Source: Candidatus Accumulibacter similis (GTDB taxonomy: Bacteria; Pseudomonadota; Gammaproteobacteria; Burkholderiales; Rhodocyclaceae). Taken from it: 64,000 nucleotides of DNA. Position numbers and translations under genes: made by a program. The notes beneath the pieces were generated by a model. The model saw only the letters and a list, made by a program, of their open reading frames with translations, did not search any database and had not been told where the DNA came from. Of the stretch, positions 1 to 9,294 are shown in pieces; within the stretch, counting starts at the first letter, position 1, and every line of letters begins with the position of its first letter. Location: NCBI GenBank assembly GCA_013347225.1, contig CP054595.1, forward strand, positions 2,848,415 through 2,912,414, read 5' to 3'.

Positions 1-3000
1 TGCCCGTCAGCCCGTTCCAGGTCGCCGGCGTACCCAGGTCCACCGTCGGGTCGCTACTGAGCAGTTCACCCGTCGCATCGTGGGTGTAGGCCATTCCGCT
101 GCCGGCGCTGCCGATCTCGCGAACGAGGCGCAGGTTGCCGGCAGGGTCGTAGAGATAGACCGTGCCTGCCGATTCCGCCTCTCCCGTGACGGTGCCGCTG
201 ATGCGGGCGATCCGCCCATGACTGTCGCGCAACAGATCGAGCCGCCCGGCCGGGCTGCCATCCGCGGCGACAGCGGCGATACCCGCATCCGAGACCAGCC
301 ACTGCGCGCCATCGCCGAATTCGAGCTGTTGCAGACGGCCGTGCGAATCGAGGTGATAGCGATCGCCGCCGGGCGAGACCAGCGTGTACCGTTGCGGCAC
401 CCAGGGCAGGCCGCTGACCTGGTCGTACAGCGTGTCGCCGAGACGGACGAGGCTGTCCGGGCGCGAGCCGTCAGCCGACGCCTGCGCCTGCAGTTGCCAG
501 CCGCGGTCGCTGCTGAACGCCGGGTGCCAGACCAGCGGCGCCGCCGCGTCGCCGGCAAGCCGCTCGCCGACTGCGGCCAGGCTGAAGCGCAACGACAGTT
601 CGCCCGCTGCCGCGTCCGCCAGGTCGCGCGGGACGCTGACCCAGACCCGGGCGCCATCCCGCCAGCCGGCGATCGCTCCCGATGGGAGCGTGGCCGGCTG
701 GTCGCTCAGCAGGCGCGGCGTGAGGATCGGCAATTCCCAGTTGCCGAAATCTCCTGCGGCAGCGGCCCTGTCATCGCCCGTCGGGTGGGCGGGCAGGCAC
801 TGGGCTGGCAGCACGCGCGTCAACGCCAGCGAGTGACCGCCCATACGGTACAGGGCGTCGCTGGCGATGGCGGCCGGCGACGACTTGAGCGAGCTGTCGA
901 TGACGACGGTTGCCTCGATCTGGCTGCTGCGGCCGGCGAGATCGCGGGCCAGCAGACGCAGGTGCCAGACGCCGTTGGCCAGCAGCCCCGGGTCGAGGGT
1001 GGCCAGCGGCAGGGTCTCGTCGATTGCCGTCGCTCGACTCACCTGTTCGGCGAGCGTCGACCAGTCGTCCGCTCCTGCCGGTGCCAGCAGCAGCTGCCAG
1101 CGCATCAACTGGGCCTCCGACAGATCGGCAGCGATCGCCAGCGGCGCGGCGATCCGCAGTGGTGCCGCGCCATCCGTCATGCCGGTGAGTGCGCCGCTCC
1201 AGGCGAGTCGTGGGGCAGCGGAATCGGCGGGATCGAGCACCGGCAGTGCGTGGATGCGCTGGGCGCTGAAGCCGTCGCGGTCGGTGGCCGTGACCCGCAG
1301 TTCCATCAGCCCGGGCTTCTCCGGATTGAAGCGGAAGCGGCCGGCAACGTCCACCGCGACGCGCCGCCAGGGCTCCCTCTCGTTGCCGCGCACTTCGACC
1401 GCCAGGTCGGCGATGCCGCTCCAGGCCTCGGCACGGGCGCTGGCGATCACCAACTGCCCGGGCCTCGCCGACAGCTCCGGGGTGGTCGAGACGACGATGT
1501 CGGGCGCGTTCGCTGCGGCACTGGCCAAGACGCGCACAACGAAGCTGTGCTCGCCGCATGCGTTCTGGCCGGGCCGGCCATCGGCGACCGCGACCGTCAG
1601 CAGATGGTCGCCGATCTGGCCCGGAGCCGGCGTCCAGCGCAGTTCGCGGCTCTGGCTGTCGTAGGTCGCGCCTGCCGGCAGGTTGGCAAAGCTCAGCGTC
1701 AGGCCCTGCGTCTGCGCCGCCCCGTCAGGATCGGCGACGGCAATCCCGTCGCTCGCCGGTTGGCCCGCGCTGTCGGCGACGACCGGTATGCGCAGCGTGT
1801 CGCCGACGACCACGGCGTGGTTGCGGGCGACCACCTGCGGCCGGCGGTTGCTGTCGAGGACCAGTACCCGTACCGACTGGGTGCTGATCGCCTGTCCGTC
1901 GCTGGCACGGAAGGTGAAGACGAAGCTGCGGTCGTCGGCGGTCGCGTTGTCGACGACCGCGTGCCCGGGCTGCCAGTCGAAGTGACCGGTGGCGGGATCG
2001 AAGCTGACCCCGTTCGGCGTCGTCGGCTCGTGCAGCAGCGCGATGCGGACGGCGTCGCCGTCGGCATCGCTCGCGTGCACGCCGAAAGCCAGCGTCTCCC
2101 CTTCGCTGACCAGCTGCAGCGGAATGGGCGCGAGGCGCGGCGGCTGGTTGCGGTTGCCCACCTGCAGCTCGATGTCGCGCGTGAAGTATGCGCTGCCGTC
2201 GCTGCCACGAAGCGAAAAGCGCCACAGCCCGGCGCTGCCGCTGTTTCCCTCCTGGGCAGCGAACAGGTCGGGGGTCCAGGAGAGCGTGACACGGTGATCA
2301 TCCGGCGTCACCGACATCCCCGGCGGCAGGCTGTCGAACTGCCAATGCACCGGGTCGGCGTCGGCATCGCTGGCGCCGACCTCGATCGCCAGGGGGACGC
2401 CCTCGGTCGCCGTCAGGCGCAGGGGGTCGCCCGTGTCGGCGACGTCCGCGGCATCGACGCGGATCGCCGTCAGCTGCGGTGCGCTGTTGTCGTCGCGCAC
2501 GACGATGCGCAATGCCTGCCGGCTGAGGTTCGGCTGCGGCTGCTGCGGCACCGGATGGCCGCTGCCTTGCGGTGGCAGGCCGCTGTCGCTGACCAGCAGT
2601 TCGATGTCGTGGTTGCCGCTGTCGCCGGCGTCCGGCGTCCAGCTCAACGAAGCCTCTCCATAGCGCGGTCCCGCAGACAGGCTGGCTCCGGCGGGCAGCC
2701 CGCTGGCAGCCCAGTGCAGGGGATCCTGATCGAGGTCACGCGCCCGCAGGGCGAGCAAGAAGGGCTGCCCGACGATGGCGACGACCTGCCGCGGGCTGTC
2801 GATCCGCGGCGCTTCGGTCGTACTGCGGGCGCTGAGGACGAAGCTGCGGCTGCTGGCGAGAATCTGCTGCGGGTCACCGTCGCCGTCGTCGCTGGCGGTG
2901 ACGGTGATCAGGTAGTCACCGCGGTCGCCTTCGCCCGGGGCAACGCGCAGCCAGCCGGAAGCCTCGCCGCTTGCGCTGGCGGCATTGGCGATGAAGCGGG

Positions 3001-3768
3001 CGAATGGCGGCAGACCGGCGAAGCCGAGGCTGATCGGCGAGCCGCTGCGCCGCGAGTCGATATCGTGTGCCGTGACCGGGATATCGATGCTGCCGCCACG
3101 GTCGACGGTGGTGGTGGCGATGTCGTCGACCACCGGCGCGCGGTTGGCGTTGGCGACGATAATCGGCAGCGTCAGCATGCCGCTCAACGCGATGCCGCTG
3201 CCGTCACCGTCGTCGCTGGCGGTGACGTCGATCGTGTAGCTCCCCGCCTGATCGTAGCCGGGTGTCCAGATGATCTCCAGCGTCTCGGCATCGAAGCGGG
3301 CGCCGGCGGGCAGGGTGCTGACCCGGTAGCTGACCGTCGGCGCGACACCGGCCGGGCCGACGGCAGTGGCACCGGGCCGCAGACGAAGTGCTGGCTGAAA
3401 GTCCGGATTGTCCGGGTCGAAGGCGAGGATGCTGAAGCGCAACGGCTGCCCTTCGCGGATGTGCAGGCTTTCCGCCTGCGGCAGGACCGGAGCCGCGTTG
3501 GCGTTGGCGACGTCGAGGATCAGCTCGGCACTGGAGCGCGCCTGCGCGCTGCTGCCGTCGGTCGTGGTCCAGGTGGCGGTCAGCGTCAGCGGGATGCGAT
3601 GCCAGGGGCGTGCGAGTTGAAGCGAGGGGCGTGCGACTTGGAGCGAGGAGCGTGCGAGTTGAGGCGAGGGGCGTGCGAGTTGGAGCCAGGGGCGTGCGAG
3701 TTGGAGCGAGGGGCGTGCGAGTTGAAGCGAGGGGCGTGCGAGTTGGAGCGAGGGGCGTGCGAGTTGGA
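1..3768 (-). pseudogene. C-terminal part of giant Ig/cadherin-like + RHS-type surface protein (no start; 3' end outside window)
   Basis: Translating the minus strand gives a long open frame that leaves the window at base 1. From its upstream end it holds several Ig/cadherin-like modules with the He_PIG pattern (for example LPAGARFDAETLEIIWTPGY and LPAGASLSAGP...SWTPDAGDSG), then a linker. The end is RHS/YD-type sequence (YLYDPAGNL, YTHDATGELL). This architecture is known from secreted or cell-surface proteins, often with polymorphic toxin ends. An in-frame TGA lies at 3769-3771 inside a 21-bp tandem repeat. The first in-frame ATG below it (about 3178) sits inside a folded module, so no credible start exists. 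I read it as a truncated or interrupted gene; a frameshift in the repeat or an assembly fault is also possible. The giant protein at 11.1-19.4 kb is a candidate for the missing N-terminal part. Confidence 0.7.
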
Positions 3769-3859
3769 GTCAGACGCGTGCGAGTCGTGGTGCGGGGCGT
3801 GCGAGTCGAAGCCAGGGACGCGCGAATCCAGGCCGGCAGCGTGCAGGCTTCATGCAGGG
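3608..3859. repeat. 21-bp tandem repeat, about 12 units, degenerating to the right
   Basis: Units start every 21 bp at 3608, 3629, 3650 and so on to 3839, with plus-strand consensus gcgtgcgagttggagcgagg plus one g. The left eight units are nearly identical; units from 3776 onward are increasingly diverged. The period is a multiple of three. In the minus-strand frame of the truncated surface protein each unit reads QLARPSL-like, and in another frame LAPTRTP-like. One unit carries a T/C change that creates the in-frame TGA at 3769. Confidence 0.9.
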
Positions 3860-3895
3860 TATCCCCGTGGGGTCCTGGACTGTTGGCGTGAGACC

Positions 3896-3928
3896 GGCGG
3901 CTACGAGCGAAACCCGCTCGTAGCCGCC
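3896..3928. terminator. Perfect 14-bp hairpin
   Basis: ggcggctacgagcg at 3896-3909 pairs perfectly with cgctcgtagccgcc at 3915-3928 across a 5-nt loop. It lies between the tandem repeat and the 226-aa gene. No T run follows on either strand, so the terminator role is inferred from position; it could be a REP-like element. Confidence 0.5.
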
Positions 3929-4131
3929 ACATCGCGGCACGGTCGATCAGCCACGCATGACCACATCGCGACGCCAAAACCCTGCACAGCACTGCCGGAC
4001 GTCCGCTCGTCGCCTTGCTTCGCTACAACAACGGCGTGCCTCGCCGCCAACCCGCAGCCGGCCGACCGGGGCGAATTGCCGTGGCGAGTGGCAAAGGGGC
4101 GCCGGCGGAACCTCACCGGCGCGCGGAGCGG

Positions 4132-4812
4132 TTACCCGGCCGCTTTCGCCGAAGCGGGCGGCGTCCCGCCGGCGGGATTCTTCGCGCGTCGCGGGGCGCG
4201 GTCGATGTGGCTCGCGCTGTCCCAGGCGCGCATCCTGTCGGGGTTGCGGGCGTACTTGTTGTTCATGATCGCGTCGAGCTGCATCACCTCGGCCATTCCT
4301 TCGCGGATCAGGCGGCCGACGGCGGCGGTACTGGCGACGCCGGTCTGGTCGTCCGACTGCATGTCGGCGTCGGCCGAGCGGATCGCCGCGATGTCGTCGG
4401 CGAGGTCGGCGACGAAATCCGCCGGCAATTCGTAGGCGACGAACCTCGCCGCGACCGCCGGGTCTGCGAGTTCGCGCGCAAAGGCGTCGGCGGCGGTGAG
4501 CAGCGCCTTCTGGTTCACGCCGGCTGGGCTGCGGAAGCGGTCGGCGAAGCCCGGTTCGCCGGCATCGATGGCGCGCGCCGTGCGGGCGATTCCCTGCAGA
4601 TCGAGGCGCAGCGAATCGAATAGAACCTCCTTCGCCGTCGCCGAGCCGCCATCCTGCCGCGCCTTTTCGACGTCGAGATCGCGGACGATCTGCGCCAGGC
4701 GCGCAAAATGCCCGGCAGCCTTGCTGTCGGCGGCGAAGTCCGCGGCATTCGCGTTGCCGAAAGTCTGCACACGGCCGAACATGTCGTGACGGCGAGCTTC
4801 CCGGTCATTCAT
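4132..4812 (-). CDS. Conserved protein of unknown function (226 aa)
   Basis: ATG at 4812 follows a good ribosome site (AGGAG, 8 nt upstream) and the frame runs to TAA at 4132. The protein is soluble, Ala-rich and mostly helical, with no signal peptide or membrane segment. It starts MNDREARRHDMFGRV and has an FGN...ADF stretch near residue 18, a run of charged helices, and a C-terminal NNKYARNP...AWDSASHI segment. The layout resembles a family of uncharacterised proteins I recall from Planctomycetes, Acidobacteria and some Proteobacteria; that resemblance is from memory. The last 25 residues are Pro/Ala/Lys-rich and probably disordered. It stands alone, between the truncated surface gene and a gene-poor stretch. 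No function can be assigned. Confidence 0.8.
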   Translation of the reverse strand: MNDREARRHDMFGRVQTFGNANAADFAADSKAAGHFARLAQIVRDLDVEKARQDGGSATAKEVLFDSLRLDLQGIARTARAIDAGEPGFADRFRSPAGVNQKALLTAADAFARELADPAVAARFVAYELPADFVADLADDIAAIRSADADMQSDDQTGVASTAAVGRLIREGMAEVMQLDAIMNNKYARNPDRMRAWDSASHIDRAPRRAKNPAGGTPPASAKAAG

Positions 4813-5718
4813 CGTTGAATCTCCTGTAAAGGGTCATTGGCAGGATTGCTGGAGGAAATTAGCGCGCTGCGGGCTTTCTGGCAAGACCAATGAGGCAAGA
4901 AATGGACGGGCTCGGGTCGAGGTGCTACTGAACACGGTGCGGCCGTCGGCGCGCACACCGAATGACCGCGAGCCGCCGCCTGCCGTGGAAGCCTGCGCCC
5001 CGAGCGAACGCCAGGGCTCGACTCGCGTGCCGATTCACAGCAGGCCGCCGGAACTCTGGCCGTTCTCGGCAACCGCTCCGGCCGTCGCTCCGCTTCACCG
5101 ACCGCGAGCATTCGCGTGGGGAGCTTCGACATAGCTCTACGGTCAACCGAGTGGTTTGGCATCGGGGCGGGCGTGTTGGATCCCGATCCTGGTTTTGTTC
5201 TCAGACAACTTGCCCGATGCCTCGAGGCGATGGCACCGTTTGAACCGATACCAGTCAGACGCGCGGCCCGGAAACATAAGTCGCGCAGCACGTGGAGATC
5301 ACTCAATCAAAGGCTTGAGGTGGGCCAGAGTGCCGCTCGATGCGCTCTTCGGGCACACGTCGTTGTCGCCGCCGTCCCCTGCTCGTGGCGAAGCCTGCCA
5401 GTGGGAGTGTCAGCGGATCGCCGGAATCAGGCCGACGATACCTGACCTGCGAGTGGCGATTGCCCCCCCTGGTTGCAGCTCTCGGCGCGGCTGAGCTATA
5501 GTCTCGCTCGCCGGGCTGATCGCTCAGCCAAGGGGCTTGCGAAGCGGGGAGGGCGCTGACGCAATTGCCGGAATTTTTGGTGGACGGGCGCATGGCTTAC
5601 CCCATTGTTGTGTCCAGAAATTTCGCTGTTCTTGTGGGGGCGATCAGATCAGAATACTGACGCAAAGCTTTGCGTCGAATCGGCTCGCTACATCCGCTAT
5701 CGCTCATAGGCAATCCAC
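4813..5718. other. 906-bp stretch with no convincing gene
   Basis: Short open frames exist on both strands but are Arg/Ser-rich, lack ribosome sites and match nothing I recognise. Base composition drops from right to left toward typical genomic GC. The right end (about 5620-5718) is AT-richer and holds the promoter-like region and palindrome ahead of the NYN gene. It may contain decayed sequence from the island boundary. Confidence 0.5.
5659..5676. promoter_or_regulatory. 18-bp perfect palindrome, probable operator of the island
   Basis: gacgcaaagctttgcgtc is a perfect 9+9 palindrome 42 bp before the ATG of the NYN gene. Just upstream is a weak sigma70-like pair (TTCTTG, then AATACT about 18 bp on), so the palindrome would overlap the transcription start. 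This suits a dimeric repressor site. No regulator gene is adjacent. Confidence 0.5.
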
Positions 5719-6258
5719 ATGGATTACATTTACGTTGACAACTCCAACCTCTATATCGAAGGCCGCCGCGTCAGTGCTGTCGCGTCTGGCTTGGCGTCAA
5801 ACATCATCCAGGCAATGAACCTCGGCATTCTCGACCATGGGTACACCATCAGCTTCGGCAAGCTGCATGAGTTTCTTACCGGCAATGATCTTTCAAAGAT
5901 CAAACGCGCGGCGCTTTATGGATCGCGCCCACCGCCGAACGACTCAATTTGGCAATACGCAATGAAGGCGGGTTTCGAGCTGCACCTCGAGGATCGCAAC
6001 TACGCCAACAAAGAGAAGAAGATCGATACCGGCATTGCCACGCTAATGACTAAGGACGCATACAAGCACGGCAAAGCAGCCGAGGATGTCTTTGTCTTGG
6101 TCGCTGGCGATAAGGATTACGTGCCCACGCTCAACGAACTCCGGGCTGACGGTTACAACGTGGAGGTCGTATTTTGGAATCATGCCGCACAGGAATTGAA
6201 GGACGCAGCAACCAAGTTCATCCCCCTCGATGGCTTTCTAGACACTCTGCGCCTATGA
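5719..6258 (+). CDS. NYN-domain (LabA/DUF88-like) putative RNase
   Basis: 179 aa, the size of a stand-alone NYN/PIN-like domain. Conserved acidic positions are visible: D7 in YVDNSN, the Asp of KKIDTGIATLM in the middle, and the Asp residues of AGDKDYVP followed by a NVEVVFW strand. These are the metal-binding carboxylates of NYN nucleases, which cut RNA; the substrate here is unknown. The C-terminus (KFIPLDGFL) is also usual for the LabA/DUF88 branch. The gene is first in a lower-GC, plus-strand island and is followed by a perfect hairpin and then restriction-modification genes. A defence or RNA-decay role is inferred from that context. No strong Shine-Dalgarno is seen before ATG 5719. Confidence 0.85.
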   Translation: MDYIYVDNSNLYIEGRRVSAVASGLASNIIQAMNLGILDHGYTISFGKLHEFLTGNDLSKIKRAALYGSRPPPNDSIWQYAMKAGFELHLEDRNYANKEKKIDTGIATLMTKDAYKHGKAAEDVFVLVAGDKDYVPTLNELRADGYNVEVVFWNHAAQELKDAATKFIPLDGFLDTLRL

Positions 6259-6275
6259 GCGCTAACCTTGCGGTG

Positions 6276-6311
6276 CAGGGGCTTGGCGTATAAAGCCGCG
6301 CCAAGCCCCTG
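6276..6311 (+). terminator. Perfect 13-bp hairpin after the NYN gene
   Basis: caggggcttggcg (6276-6288) pairs perfectly with cgccaagcccctg (6299-6311) around a 10-nt loop, 17 bp after the NYN stop codon. No T tract follows, so it may pause rather than stop transcription. It separates the NYN gene from the methylase operon. Confidence 0.5.
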
Positions 6312-6372
6312 GGCTTGAACGTTGAGCGTCAGCAGCAGCTTCGCGTATCATTCAGCAACGGAGGTTTTGCGT

Positions 6373-7548
6373 ATGAACTTTGATTCCTTGCGCCCGTTTA
6401 GCTTTTACGAGTTCTTCGCTGGCGGCGGAATGGCACGGCTTGGGCTTGGTGATGCGTGGAACTGCCTCTTTGCAAATGATTTTGATGCCAAAAAAGTTAC
6501 TTCGTATCGTGCCAACTTTAGTGGTGCCCCTGAGCTTTTCCATGGCGACGTGCGGGGTATCTCTAGCGCCCAACTACCCGGCAGGGCAACGCTGGCGTGG
6601 GCATCATTCCCATGCCAAGACTTGAGCCTAGCCGGTTCTGGTGCTGGTCTAGCTGGTGAGCGTAGCGGGGTTTTTTGGCCATTCTGGAACTTGATGTTGT
6701 CGTTAAAGAGGGAAGGCCGAAATCCCCCCATAATTGCGCTCGAAAACGTTGCCGGATTAATCACATCACACAATGGCCAAGACCTAACCAACCTCATCTC
6801 GTCCTTCGCTGCAGCGGACTATCGTGTTGGCGCACTGCTGGTTGATGGAGCCTACTTCGTTCCTCAATCCCGTCCGCGCCTGTTTATCGTTGCTCTCGCT
6901 CGCGGAGTAGCCATCCCAAAGGGTATTTCTGGCCGCGTTCCCAATCCATCGTGGCATCCGCAATCACTGCAAGACGTGGTTGACGGTTTACCACCTAATG
7001 CACGTAAAGCGTGGATCTGGTGGAAAATACCAACGCCAACGCATGAGGCACCCCACCTCTCCGACATCATTGAAGATATACCGGAGGGTGTTGTATGGCA
7101 TTCCGTAGCAGAAACGACAAAGTTGCTTTTAATGATGGCTCCCGCAAACATCGAGAAAGTTCGAGAGGCACAAAACTCAGGCATTAGACAGATTGGCACC
7201 ATCTACAAACGTACACGGAAGAATATCCAACGGGCAGAAGTTCGCTTCGACGGCGTTAGCGGATGCCTGCGCACACCTGCTGGTGGCTCGAGCCGTCAAA
7301 TCATCATGGTCGTTGAAGGGCAACGCATTCGTTCTCGCCTCATTTCTCCGCGAGAAACCGCCCGCCTGATGGGGTTACCAGAGAGCTATTCGCTGCCTAA
7401 TCGTTACAACGATACTTACCACCTTACAGGCGATGGTGTTGTCGTTCCGGCGGTTGAATGGATAGAGCAACACGTCATTCGACCAATAGCAATATCAGCC
7501 TGCCGACCCAAAGTGCACAAACGAACGCTGGAGGTGGAGTTTGCCTAA
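6373..7548 (+). CDS. DNA (cytosine-5-)-methyltransferase
   Basis: C5-cytosine methylase of a type II restriction-modification system; it transfers a methyl group from SAM to cytosine in the recognition site. The order of motifs is canonical: motif I FEFF/FAGGGM (15-20), motif IV with the catalytic Cys in SFPCQ (C81), motif VI ENV (124-126), motif VIII QSRPRLF (165-171), and a C-terminal motif X region near GDGVVVPAVEW. I chose ATG 6373 because GGAGG lies 8 nt upstream; a longer in-frame start at 6322 has no ribosome site. Length is 391 aa. The stop overlaps the start of the nuclease gene by 8 bp and Vsr follows, so methylase, nuclease and mismatch repair enzyme form one operon. The recognition sequence cannot be read from here. 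Confidence 0.93.
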   Translation: MNFDSLRPFSFYEFFAGGGMARLGLGDAWNCLFANDFDAKKVTSYRANFSGAPELFHGDVRGISSAQLPGRATLAWASFPCQDLSLAGSGAGLAGERSGVFWPFWNLMLSLKREGRNPPIIALENVAGLITSHNGQDLTNLISSFAAADYRVGALLVDGAYFVPQSRPRLFIVALARGVAIPKGISGRVPNPSWHPQSLQDVVDGLPPNARKAWIWWKIPTPTHEAPHLSDIIEDIPEGVVWHSVAETTKLLLMMAPANIEKVREAQNSGIRQIGTIYKRTRKNIQRAEVRFDGVSGCLRTPAGGSSRQIIMVVEGQRIRSRLISPRETARLMGLPESYSLPNRYNDTYHLTGDGVVVPAVEWIEQHVIRPIAISACRPKVHKRTLEVEFA

Positions 7549-8410
7549 TCATCCGATAATTCCTTGCTCACGCCGCGATGATTGGGCACAGGTTGTTGAC
7601 GAGTACTCTGATGCACTAAAAGCCGCTGCGCACACTATTGGTACGCACGGCTTAGATCGTGAATCTTTCCAAGAATCAGGATTGTTCAAGAGCGCTATTG
7701 AGCGGATTCGCGGACAGCAGGCTGCAACAACAAATGTAAAGTACGCATTCATCGAGGCCGTCCTGATGTTCTTGCAGACCGGCGGCTTGATCCAACGTTA
7801 TGAATTTGTTGGCACGCGCGAGCGTCATGACTTTGAGGTATATTTTGAGGATGGCAGACTTTGTTGCGTTGAGGCAAAGGGCTGTCTTGATGGGAACAAC
7901 ACCAACATTTATGTAAGGCCACAGAATGCCGATGAATTCGTCGTTTGGTCGCTTTGCCAAAATCCCGGCTCTGATCCGCGACATAATGCTTGGAGTGGAA
8001 TCCATACCCGTCTAAGCGCAGAGATTGTTGCTCGTCGTGAACGAGTGGATGGCCTAATCATTTGGGACATGTTATGCGGTACTTTGGCGAGGCCATGTCC
8101 GAAGTTGCAAGCCCAGCCTAATCGTTTTACCCGGCTTTCAGGGAAACCTGTGCCGCCTCCTTGCATTTATATTTTTCCGCGCACTATTCCAGACGCGAGA
8201 AACAATCCAAATCCGCGCCCTTGGGCCTTGAGCGATATCCGGTTTCTGGACGCTATTGCCAGCACTTTTCACACGCCAGAAGAGGAGGCTGTAGAGGTTC
8301 GTATTGAAGCGCGTATGCACGGGGCGGATGTCAAGCGCCGTACAACCTACACCGCTGGCGGAAATCAATTACACCAAAGTGATTGGACTGCCGTACGAAG
8401 AGCAAGATAA
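7541..8410 (+). CDS. Putative type II restriction endonuclease (PD-(D/E)xK type)
   Basis: 289 aa between a C5-methylase and a Vsr gene, the usual slot for the cognate nuclease. The start is TTG 7541, overlapping the methylase stop by 8 bp, with GGAGGTGG just upstream; that fits translational coupling, which keeps nuclease below methylase. A PD-(D/E)xK-like core is visible: RHDFEVYFEDG (D97) followed by a strand ending VEAKG (E111, K113). The rest is not similar to a restriction enzyme I can name, as is normal for this fast-evolving class. Codon use is AT-richer than the flanking genome, consistent with transfer. Nuclease activity and specificity are inferred from context and the core motif. 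Confidence 0.75.
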   Translation: MPNHPIIPCSRRDDWAQVVDEYSDALKAAAHTIGTHGLDRESFQESGLFKSAIERIRGQQAATTNVKYAFIEAVLMFLQTGGLIQRYEFVGTRERHDFEVYFEDGRLCCVEAKGCLDGNNTNIYVRPQNADEFVVWSLCQNPGSDPRHNAWSGIHTRLSAEIVARRERVDGLIIWDMLCGTLARPCPKLQAQPNRFTRLSGKPVPPPCIYIFPRTIPDARNNPNPRPWALSDIRFLDAIASTFHTPEEEAVEVRIEARMHGADVKRRTTYTAGGNQLHQSDWTAVRRAR

Positions 8411-8415
8411 AGGTC

Positions 8416-8901
8416 GTGGACACTCTTAGCCCCGAGCAACGCCGACGAACCATGGCGGCAGTAAAGGGACGGAATACCACGCCGGAACTTATAGTGAGGA
8501 GGTTATTACATAAGGCGGGGTTTCGCTTTCGGCTGTACCGAAACGACCTTCCCGGCAAGCCAGATGTTGCGCTTTCAAAATATCGCACGGTTATTTTCGT
8601 GCACGGCTGTTTTTGGCATCAGCATCCTGGGTGCAAAAAGGCATCCAAGCCCAGTACTCGCCAAGACTATTGGCTCCCGAAATTGGCACGGAATATTGAG
8701 AGGGACAAAAGACAAATTTCCGATCTAGATGCACTTGGCTGGAGCGTTCTTGTAGTTTGGGAGTGTGAAACAAAAGACAAAGCGGCACTCTCTGAAAAGC
8801 TTGTTCGAATACTGTCTCAGCAAGCAAGGGAAATTGGGCAGCGAATTGAGGACAGACCACGGTTTATCGGGGCGAGTAATGGCCAGAGCGACACGCTTTG
8901 A
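8416..8901 (+). CDS. vsr: Very short patch repair endonuclease Vsr
   Basis: Nicks DNA 5' of the T in T:G mismatches that arise when 5-methylcytosine deaminates, protecting the site modified by the adjacent methylase. Family signatures are clear: SPEQRRRTMAAVKGRNTTPE at the N-terminus, GKPDVAL with the catalytic Asp (about D50), FVHGCFWHQHPGC with the catalytic and zinc-binding His/Cys residues, and a C-terminal WSVLVVWECE strand. With GTG 8416 the protein is 161 aa, close to E. coli Vsr (156). A TTG at 8383 would add 11 residues and overlap the nuclease gene by 28 bp; the GTG start is 5 bp after its stop codon and matches the family N-terminus better. Confidence 0.92.
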   Translation: MDTLSPEQRRRTMAAVKGRNTTPELIVRRLLHKAGFRFRLYRNDLPGKPDVALSKYRTVIFVHGCFWHQHPGCKKASKPSTRQDYWLPKLARNIERDKRQISDLDALGWSVLVVWECETKDKAALSEKLVRILSQQAREIGQRIEDRPRFIGASNGQSDTL

Positions 8902-9294
8902 CAGTGGCTCGCTGGGACTCAGCGTGAGCCTAGTGTGCGGTAGGAGGCACCGCAGATGGCGCAAAAGCGCGGTCGATCGGCCCATGAACTGCAATTTCGT
9001 GGGCTTTATGGTCAGTCGGAACGGTGCCAAGCTCAACGTGGGCACCAAGGCACTCGACAAGCACCACGCCTCGCATGCCGGTAGGAATTGGCTTCATCGA
9101 AACCCCGGCTACGTGAGCCGTTTTTGCGATGGTGCGGGAGGGGGAGGCGGCGAGCCTTTCTCCTCTCCGGATTGGGCGGAGCAATCTGGGCAAATACTCG
9201 CCTATTTTCATTCGCAGTCTTTGCCGTTATCCTGTATCTATGAAGCTCCCTAGGGCTACGATTTTGGAGACTGGCAAGGTTAGGCAGGTCAACT
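8902..9294. other. 393-bp stretch, no convincing gene
   Basis: The only sizeable candidate is a 93-codon minus-strand frame (8930-9211) without a ribosome site and without recognisable similarity. It could be a remnant. The end of the stretch should hold the promoter of the DUF4062 gene, but I cannot point to a clear one. Confidence 0.4.

Noticed and set aside
80..4435. Very long plus-strand open frame
   Set aside because: It is the complement of the real minus-strand surface gene; the protein is Arg/Ala/Gln-rich with no domain, while the minus strand gives Ig-like and RHS motifs.
4809..5306. Minus-strand gene upstream of the 226-aa gene
   Set aside because: Arg/Ser-rich sequence without motifs; the real start of the 226-aa gene has its own ribosome site.
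8930..9211. 93-codon minus-strand gene
   Set aside because: No ribosome site, no similarity, weak composition; left as part of the gene-free stretch.
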